6,350 nucleotides of DNA from PALSA-1196 sp036833805 (GTDB lineage: Bacteria > Pseudomonadota > Gammaproteobacteria > Steroidobacterales > Steroidobacteraceae): assembly GCA_036833805.1 (NCBI GenBank), contig DAITPA010000080.1, positions 1-6,350 of the forward strand. Reading direction: 5' to 3'. The notes below the pieces were generated by a model that made no database searches, was not told where the DNA came from, and saw only the letters and a list, made by a program, of their open reading frames with translations. Positions 1 to 4,721 of the stretch are shown piece by piece. Each line of letters starts with the position of its first letter. Positions within the stretch are counted from its first letter, which is position 1. The position numbers and the translations under genes were made by a program.

Positions 1-104
1 GTCAATGCGGTTTGCGTGTCGAGGTGCATACGGCTCAGCGTCAGGCTCACGAGCTCCAGCAGGTCGGGCTCATCGTCGACGATCAGGACAAGCGGTTTAC
101 GCAT
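1..104 (-). CDS. pilR: PilR, type IV pilus sigma-54 response regulator, N-terminal fragment
   Basis: Only the first 34 codons are in the window; the gene runs off the left edge. The reading starts MRKPLVLIVDDEPDLLELV, the first beta strand and acidic pocket of a receiver domain, with Asp10 and Asp11 as the Mg-binding pair. The phospho-acceptor Asp, the AAA+ domain and the DNA-binding helix lie outside the window, so the PilR name rests on the start of the receiver domain plus its place directly after pilS. In the family, PilR phosphorylated by PilS activates sigma-54-dependent transcription of pilA. The ATG overlaps the end of pilS by 8 bases (97-104, ATGCGTAA on the minus strand) and I see no good Shine-Dalgarno sequence, so translation is probably coupled to pilS. 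Another NtrC-like regulator remains formally possible. Confidence 0.85.
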   Translation of the reverse strand, partial: MRKPLVLIVDDEPDLLELVSLTLSRMHLDTQTAL

Positions 105-1725
105 ATTTGGTCCAGCGGTGCGGATCGGCGAACACCAGGCGGAAGATACTGCCGCCGCCGGCTCGCGGCTCGTACAAAAGCGTCGCGCCATTGGTCTGCG
201 CAAGCTCACGCGCGAGGAACAGACCCAGACCCGAACCGCCGTGGCCGCTCGTGAAGAATGGCTCGAAGATGCGTTCGTGATTCTCCGCCGCCACCCCCGG
301 ACCGCGATCGGCGATCTCAAGATACGGGCGCAGACCGGGGCCCAAGCGGCCATAGCGGATTTCGATCGGCGCCTCGGGTGCGGCCGCGGTCGTGTGCCGC
401 AGCACGTTGTCGCACAGATTCCAGACCACTTGCCGCAGTTGACTCACATCGACACGCACGTCGAGCTGCTTTTCGACGCCGCTGATGGTTAGCCGGTCGG
501 TCGGTAGCTGCATGGTCGCGCAGAATTCGTCGCGGAATTCTTCTATCCAGTCGCGCAGCGACAGGCGCTCAAGGCGCGTCCCCTCGCGTCGCGATAAGTG
601 CAGCACATTATTGATGATGGTGCTGACGCGTGCGGAGTTTGTGCAGATGATCTCCGTCAGGCGCTTATCTTCGCTCACGAGGTGCGTCGACTCCGCGAGC
701 AGCTGCCCGGCGTGGTTCATGGCGCCGACCGGGTTTCTGATTTCGTGCGCGATGCTCGCGCTTAAGCGACCGAGCGCGGCAAGCTTTGACTGCTGAACTT
801 TTTCCGCGATGAGACTCGTATCCTCGAGGAACACCAGAATCGGTGCGGGAACCGCATCCCCGAGCGGCGCAAAATGCGGCCTGATGACGCGCGCACCATC
901 GGCGGCGGTGAAAGTGGCGGGCGGCTCTGCGGCTGCTGCGCCTTGCGTGCGCCAGGTGACGAGAAGATACAAGAGGCGCGGCGAGGCCTCCCCCAGGAGC
1001 GCCCCCGGATAGGCGCTGCGATCGCCCAGGATCTGTGCGGCCGATTCGTTGATGAGCCGCACGCGATCATGCGTATCGACCACCAGAATGCTCTCGCGCA
1101 GGTGCTGCACGATGTACTGCGAGAGTTGCGCGAGATTCGCCAGATCGATCTCCTGGCGGCGCACGAGCGCCTCGCTCTCACGCAGGCGATGCGCGATCGG
1201 CCAGGCGGACAAGGCAATGGCGAACAACACGACCCCGATGACGCCAGCCGTCGTGAAGTCGCTTGCCGGCGCGATACCGGTTGCGTACACCAGGATCTGC
1301 TGCAAGAGCACGCCGAGCGCGCCCATGGCGGCAATCAGAAAGGCATCGCGATGCTCGGCGAGCACCGCCATGGCACCCACCGGCAGTACCAGCAGAATGC
1401 CAAGCCCGCTCGTGACGCCGCCGCTTGCGTAGAGAATGAGCGATATGCCGACCGCATCGACGCCCGCATTAACGAGCGCAACCCCACGCAGGCTCGCCCA
1501 GGAGAGGCGCCGCGCGATGACCAGCAGCACACCGGCTGCGAAGTAGGCGATCAGGAACGATAGGAATAGCGCGGGATACGGCGCAAGCAGTGTGCCCTGA
1601 CCGGCAAGCCACTGCAGCCCGAGCAACACCGGCGGCAGGAGCAGCCGATAGAGGTTAACGAGACCGATCACGCGCCAAGCGAGATCGCGCCTGGCAAGTA
1701 GTGCTGACGCAGAGTGGGCCGGCAT
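97..1725 (-). CDS. pilS: PilS, membrane sensor histidine kinase of the type IV pilus two-component system
   Basis: 542 residues from the chosen ATG at 1725. About six hydrophobic segments fill residues 18-178, with the PilS-like motif SGGVTSGLGILLV near 101-113. A PAS-like region follows (about 197-305, ILVVDTHDRVRLINESAA). The kinase core has the H-box SIAHEIRNPVGAMNHAGQLL with phospho-acceptor His327, an N-box with Asn440 (NLCDNVLRH), DRGPG 473-477, FEPFFT 487-492 and GSGLGL 497-502. The C-terminus GGGSIFRLVFADPHR is typical of PilS. In Pseudomonas PilS senses pilin in the inner membrane and controls PilR. The frame stays open upstream to a GTG at 1917, with further possible starts at ATG 1779 and GTG 1827. 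I chose 1725 because it puts the first membrane helix about 17 residues from the N-terminus, as in the roughly 530-residue Pseudomonas protein, although no clear ribosome site precedes it. Confidence 0.9.
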   Translation of the reverse strand: MPAHSASALLARRDLAWRVIGLVNLYRLLLPPVLLGLQWLAGQGTLLAPYPALFLSFLIAYFAAGVLLVIARRLSWASLRGVALVNAGVDAVGISLILYASGGVTSGLGILLVLPVGAMAVLAEHRDAFLIAAMGALGVLLQQILVYATGIAPASDFTTAGVIGVVLFAIALSAWPIAHRLRESEALVRRQEIDLANLAQLSQYIVQHLRESILVVDTHDRVRLINESAAQILGDRSAYPGALLGEASPRLLYLLVTWRTQGAAAAEPPATFTAADGARVIRPHFAPLGDAVPAPILVFLEDTSLIAEKVQQSKLAALGRLSASIAHEIRNPVGAMNHAGQLLAESTHLVSEDKRLTEIICTNSARVSTIINNVLHLSRREGTRLERLSLRDWIEEFRDEFCATMQLPTDRLTISGVEKQLDVRVDVSQLRQVVWNLCDNVLRHTTAAAPEAPIEIRYGRLGPGLRPYLEIADRGPGVAAENHERIFEPFFTSGHGGSGLGLFLARELAQTNGATLLYEPRAGGGSIFRLVFADPHRWTKYA

Positions 1726-1788
1726 GGCGGCGTGAGCGACTTGAGACCTTGACGTGCGAGCGGTGGCCGACTGTAGCATCTTCGCGCG

Positions 1789-1820
1789 CGGGTCACTGCG
1801 CAGCGTTTTCGCAAGACCCG
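1789..1820 (-). repeat. Imperfect hairpin between the tnpB remnant and pilS
   Basis: The outer stem is CGGGTC (1789-1794) with GACCCG (1815-1820). An inner stem TGCG (1797-1800) with CGCA (1810-1813) closes a 9-base loop, with small bulges between the two stems. It lies 3 bases beyond the stop of the tnpB remnant and about 10 bases before the alternative pilS ATG at 1779. Subterminal imperfect palindromes are typical of IS200/IS605 ends, so this may be the old right end of the element. There is no T-run on either side, so it is not a standard rho-independent terminator. If transcription of pilS starts upstream, the hairpin would be in its leader. Confidence 0.35.
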
Positions 1821-1823
1821 TGC

Positions 1824-2102
1824 TCACGCCATAGATATTGCGGTTTCTCTCCTTGCCTTGCGCGAGCGGGTTGCTCGGCTCGGCGGAGCCCGCACAATCG
1901 ATGACTCGTTCCCGCACACGGACGCCGGCAACTCGGCGCGACGGAGGATGTTTCGGGCTGCCGTAACATCCCGATCGTGCGACTCACCACAGTCGCCACA
2001 CACCCACCGTCTTACACGCAACCCATTGACGCCATGAGGACCACTGAGCGACCCACAGGACGAACAGGTGCGGCTGGTGTTTCTCTCGCTGACGACTTGA
2101 GC
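1824..2102 (-). pseudogene. tnpB: tnpB (IS200/IS605 OrfB) remnant: C-terminal zinc ribbon and RuvC-III end
   Basis: The minus strand is open here and ends at TGA 1826-1824. The reading contains two CxxC knuckles, TCSSC (2069-2055) and VCGDC (2003-1989). They are separated by GPHG and by GLRVRRW, and followed by HDRDVTAARNIL (1979-1944). That order is the signature of TnpB/OrfB: a four-cysteine zinc ribbon, then the last RuvC motif, whose catalytic Asp is retained while the usual Asn of DxNAA is Thr. A polar tail with CGNESS follows, as in many proteobacterial OrfB proteins. The rest of a roughly 370-430-residue TnpB, including RuvC-I and RuvC-II, is missing. The frame is closed upstream by two TGA codons (2141-2139 and 2135-2133). 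It cannot be an active nuclease. The neighbouring tnpA is also absent. It looks like a decayed or internally deleted insertion element lodged upstream of pilS. Confidence 0.85.
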
Positions 2103-2121
2103 GGGTTCCGCCCGCCTGATG

Positions 2122-2160
2122 GGATTCCGGCTTCACTTTCAACCGCAGAGTGCGCGTGAC
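2122..2160 (-). pseudogene. Possible TnpB N-terminal fragment
   Basis: On the minus strand this stretch reads TRTLRLKVKPES, preceded by a GTC where a start codon could once have stood. It resembles the first beta strand of OrfB proteins, which commonly begin with a K/R-T-L-K/R-L-K/R-V-K pattern. It lies on the same strand and in the right order relative to the zinc-ribbon remnant 20 bases away, but in a different frame. This would fit one internal deletion that removed the central part of tnpB. The match is short and comes from memory of the family, so chance similarity is quite possible. Confidence 0.25.
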
Positions 2161-2405
2161 CGAGGTGATAGGAGCTGGATCTTTTGATCTCGCAGGTACG
2201 CCCCCTGCGTCAGCATTTTGCAAAGTTCTGACAGTCGTAGCGTCTCGCTGCTGCTTCACCGTCCTGGGGCAGTGCCGACGCAGGTACCATTGCATCACGA
2301 CGCGGCGTCACGGATTAGCCAGGTATCCGAGGCATTTACATGCGTTTTGGAAGTTGCGTTTCCGTATCGAATCGGTTAGCGAAATTCGCAAGCGCAATTG
2401 CCGGG
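2161..2405. other. Non-coding or decayed DNA between the tnpB remnant and the sucC leader
   Basis: I find no convincing gene, tRNA or terminator here. The base composition becomes visibly less GC-rich than in the neighbouring genes, especially around 2330-2400. A minus-strand frame is open from 2298 through the tnpB region (ending at 1984). Its part before 2160 resembles no protein I recognise, and it continues out of frame across the zinc-ribbon sequence, so I treat it as non-coding or as mobile-element debris. The left boundary of the old insertion is probably somewhere in this stretch, but no target duplication or terminal palindrome can be assigned. Confidence 0.4.
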
Positions 2406-2432
2406 ACTCGCGCAGCCGCGCCGCGCGCGAGT
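2406..2432. repeat. Perfect 8-bp inverted repeat in the sucC upstream region
   Basis: ACTCGCGC (2406-2413) is mirrored by GCGCGAGT (2425-2432) around an 11-base centre. No T-run follows on either strand, so a terminator is unlikely. A TATTCT hexamer (2442-2447) that could act as a -10 element lies 9 bases downstream. A matching -35 position would fall inside the repeat but shows no TTGACA-like sequence. It is therefore a candidate operator or activator site for the sucCD-nadE promoter, unproven. Confidence 0.3.
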
Positions 2433-2471
2433 GAAATCGTCTATTCTCGCAGCGGCTGTTGCTCCCTTGGC

Positions 2472-2509
2472 ATTGCGCAATTTGCTGCCGGGTCGCAACA
2501 TCCTGTTGC
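2472..2509. repeat. Palindrome and small hairpin in the sucC leader
   Basis: ATTGCGCAAT (2472-2481) is a perfect 10-base palindrome. It is followed by GCAAC (2495-2499) pairing with GTTGC (2505-2509) across a 5-base loop. Both lie within 75 bases of the sucC start. They could be a protein-binding site or a leader RNA fold. Short palindromes are common by chance, so this is weak on its own. Confidence 0.2.
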
Positions 2510-2543
2510 TTCATAGCTGCGTTGCGGACGAGGCGATCACACG

Positions 2544-3716
2544 ATGAATCTGCACGAGTATCAGGCGAAGGAGCTGTTCCGTCGCTACGGCATTGCGGTC
2601 CCGCCCGGCGTCGTGGCCGCAAGTCCCCAGGAAGCGGTGCAGGCCGCGCAGACGCTCGGCGGTGCTTTATGGGTGGTGAAGGCGCAAGTGCACGCGGGCG
2701 GCCGCGGCAAAGCGGGCGGCGTGCAGCTGGTGCGCAACCTCGCGGCGCTGCGTGCGGCCGCCGAGCGCATGTTGGGGCAGCGTCTGGTGACGGCGCAGAC
2801 CGGTGCGCAAGGCCTGCCGGTTGCGCGGGTCTATGTGGAATCAGGCTCCGACATCGAGCGCGAGATCTATCTGTCGCTGACGCTCAACCGCGAGCGCGGT
2901 CGCATCGCCGTTATCGCATCATCTGCCGGCGGCATGGATATCGAGGCAGTCGCGCAGCACACGCCGGAGAAGATCATCGCGGTAAATGTGCATCCGGCCG
3001 CGGGCCTGCAGCCCTACCAGTGTCGAGAACTCGCCTTTGCTTTGAAGCTCGCGGGCCCACAGATCGCCGAGTTCCAGTCGCTCGTGATGGCGCTCTACCG
3101 CCTGTACATCGAAGAGGACGCGAGTCTCCTTGAGATTAATCCCCTGATCGTGACGCGCGCGGGCAAGCTCATCGCGCTCGACGCCAAGATCAATATCGAT
3201 GCCAATGCGCTCTTTCGCCAGCCCACTTTGGCGACGCTGCGCGATCCGGAGCAGGAAGATCCCCTCGAGCGCCGTGCGGGCGAGCATGAATTGAACTACG
3301 TGTCGCTCGATGGCGATATCGCTTGCATGGTGAACGGCGCGGGACTCGCCATGGCGACGATGGATCTTATCCAGTTGCACGGCGGCAAGCCTGCGAACTT
3401 TCTCGACGTCGGCGGCGGCGCGACCGCTGAGCGCGTGGCGATTGCCTTTGGGATCATCTTTTCGAACCCGAAAGTGCGCGCCGTGCTCATCAATATCTTT
3501 GGCGGCATCGTACGCTGCGACATCATTGCCGCAGGCGTGGTGCAGGCCGTGAAGGCGGTCGGCGTGAAGCTGCCGGTGGTGGTGCGCCTCGAGGGCACGA
3601 ATGCAGTGCAGGCGCGCGAGATCCTCGCATCGAGCGGGCTTGCGATCACCGCCGCGGTGGATCTGACCGATGCCGCGCGCAAAGTCATCGCCCTGGCGAG
3701 AAAGGCCGCCGCATGA
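2544..3716 (+). CDS. sucC: Succinyl-CoA synthetase (ADP-forming type) beta subunit
   Basis: 390 residues, against 388 in E. coli, and colinear with it. With SucD it converts succinyl-CoA, ADP or GDP and phosphate to succinate, CoA and ATP or GTP in the cytosolic TCA cycle. The N-terminal ATP-grasp domain starts MNLHEYQAKELFRRYGI and carries Lys46 and the nucleotide loop GGRGKAGG (52-59). Metal ligands are Asn199 in EINPL (197-201) and Asp213. The C-terminal CoA-ligase part has ELNYVSLDG, CMVNGAGLAMATMD, FLDVGGGAT and NIFGGIVRCD, the last two contacting phosphate and the partner subunit. No key residue is missing. The ATG is preceded by GAGG (2530-2533) at a 10-base spacing. The stop overlaps the sucD start (ATGA, 3713-3716). 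Nucleotide preference (ATP or GTP) cannot be decided from the sequence alone. Confidence 0.97.
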   Translation: MNLHEYQAKELFRRYGIAVPPGVVAASPQEAVQAAQTLGGALWVVKAQVHAGGRGKAGGVQLVRNLAALRAAAERMLGQRLVTAQTGAQGLPVARVYVESGSDIEREIYLSLTLNRERGRIAVIASSAGGMDIEAVAQHTPEKIIAVNVHPAAGLQPYQCRELAFALKLAGPQIAEFQSLVMALYRLYIEEDASLLEINPLIVTRAGKLIALDAKINIDANALFRQPTLATLRDPEQEDPLERRAGEHELNYVSLDGDIACMVNGAGLAMATMDLIQLHGGKPANFLDVGGGATAERVAIAFGIIFSNPKVRAVLINIFGGIVRCDIIAAGVVQAVKAVGVKLPVVVRLEGTNAVQAREILASSGLAITAAVDLTDAARKVIALARKAAA

Positions 3717-4717
3717 GCATATTGATCAATCGCAACACACGCGTGATCTGTCAGGGTTTCACCGGACGCCAAGGCACTTTTCATTCCGAGCAGAGTTTGG
3801 CCTACGGCACGAAGCTGGTCGGCGGCGTCACCCCGGGTCGCGGCGGCGAGCGGCATTTGGGACAGCCGGTGTTTGATACCGTTGCCGACGCGGTGCGCGC
3901 CACCGGCGCCACCGCCAGCATGATCTACGTGCCCGCGGCCTTCGCCGCCGATGCGATCCTGGAAGCTGCCGATGCAGGATTGCAGCTCGTCGTGTGCATC
4001 ACCGAAGGCGTGCCCATCAATGTCATGGTGCGCGTCAAGGCGGTGCTGCAGGGCGCGACGACACGTCTCGTGGGGCCCAACTGCCCGGGCGTCATCACGC
4101 CTGAGGAATGCAAGCTCGGCATCATGCCCGGCTTCATACACAAGAGGGGCGCGGTCGGCATCGTGTCGCGCTCCGGAACGCTCACCTATGAGGCGGTATT
4201 TCAGACGACGCAGATTGGGCTCGGGCAGAGTACCTGTGTGGGCATCGGCGGCGATCCGGTGCGCGGCATGGGCTTCATTGAGGTGCTCGAACTTTTCGAG
4301 CGCGATCCCGACACTGAAGGGATCATCCTTGTCGGTGAGATCGGCGGCAGCGATGAAGAGGCAGCCGCGGCCTATATTCGCCAATACGTAACCAAGCCCG
4401 TGGTCGCCTACATCGCCGGCGTCACCGCGCCGCCGGGCAAGCGCATGGGCCATGCGGGTGCCATCGTTGCAGGCGGCAAAGGCACGGCGGCGGAGAAGTA
4501 TCAGGCGCTTATCCGCGCCGGCGTGCGCACGGTGAAGTCGCCCGCCGAATTGGGCACGACGATGAGCGCCGTGCTGCGGCGCCGCGGCACGCGGCGGCTG
4601 CCGCCGCGGCTGCGTGCAGCCGTGCCGCCGCGAACACCCAAAAAGCCGCGCGCCAAGAAGCCGCCGCGTGCGCGCGGCAAAACCTTGCAGAAGCCCGCGG
4701 TACGCCGGCACCGCTAG
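3713..4717 (+). CDS. sucD: Succinyl-CoA synthetase alpha subunit with a basic C-terminal tail
   Basis: 334 residues, against 289 in E. coli. Residues 1-288 align over the whole family length. The CoA-binding Rossmann part has MSILINRNTRVICQGFTG and GGVTPGRGG (37-45). GPNCPGVI is at 121-128, SRSGTLTYE at 152-160, and GEIGGS at 208-213. The active-site His that is phosphorylated is His247, in GKRMGHAGAI. The catalytic core is intact. After residue 288 comes a 46-residue extension (4577-4714) with 20 Lys/Arg, 9 Pro and no acidic residue, for example PKKPRAKKPPRARGK. The usual protein ends at about this boundary, so the tail is an add-on, probably disordered. It may be a lineage trait or a recent read-through into GC-rich spacer DNA. 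The start overlaps sucC by 4 bases, giving coupled synthesis of the two subunits. Confidence 0.95.
   Translation: MSILINRNTRVICQGFTGRQGTFHSEQSLAYGTKLVGGVTPGRGGERHLGQPVFDTVADAVRATGATASMIYVPAAFAADAILEAADAGLQLVVCITEGVPINVMVRVKAVLQGATTRLVGPNCPGVITPEECKLGIMPGFIHKRGAVGIVSRSGTLTYEAVFQTTQIGLGQSTCVGIGGDPVRGMGFIEVLELFERDPDTEGIILVGEIGGSDEEAAAAYIRQYVTKPVVAYIAGVTAPPGKRMGHAGAIVAGGKGTAAEKYQALIRAGVRTVKSPAELGTTMSAVLRRRGTRRLPPRLRAAVPPRTPKKPRAKKPPRARGKTLQKPAVRRHR
4591..4678 (+). repeat. Cluster of three inverted repeats in the sucD tail coding region
   Basis: Three perfect inverted repeats lie in 88 bases. GCGGCGGC (4591-4598) mirrors 4600-4607 around one base. GGCTGC (4608-4613) mirrors GCAGCC (4616-4621). 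A 9-base arm GCCGCGCGC (4645-4653) mirrors GCGCGCGGC (4670-4678) around 16 bases. A run of five A (4640-4644) sits directly before the third stem. There is no T-run, so these are not intrinsic terminators. They would fold in the mRNA just before the nadE start. Part of the symmetry may be a by-product of very high GC content. Confidence 0.5.
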
Positions 4718-4721
4718 CGCC

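Noticed and set aside
1726..1917. N-terminal extension of pilS to GTG 1917 (606 residues)
   Set aside because: The extra 64 residues overlap the tnpB remnant in another frame, have no PilS-like sequence, and make the protein longer than its family. The ATG at 1725 fits better, though 1779 and 1827 cannot be excluded.
2178..2189. GATC-TTTT-GATC as a terminator
   Set aside because: The stem is only 4 bp and AT-containing, with the T-run in the loop rather than after the stem.
1984..2298. 104-codon minus-strand frame across the tnpB remnant
   Set aside because: It reads the zinc-ribbon DNA in the wrong frame. Only the short TRTLRLKVKPES part looks like anything, and that is reported separately.
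2308..2622. 104-codon minus-strand frame across the sucC leader and start
   Set aside because: The composition is random and Arg-rich, it overlaps the sucC start, and it shows no recognisable motif or ribosome site.
2459..3133. 224-codon plus-strand frame overlapping the start of sucC
   Set aside because: It is an out-of-frame Arg/Ala/Gly-rich shadow of sucC with no domain.
4614..4721. N-terminal extension of nadE to ATG 4614
   Set aside because: It overlaps the sucD tail, is Arg/Cys/Pro-rich low-complexity sequence, and precedes the usual NadE N-terminus, which begins right after GTG 4722.
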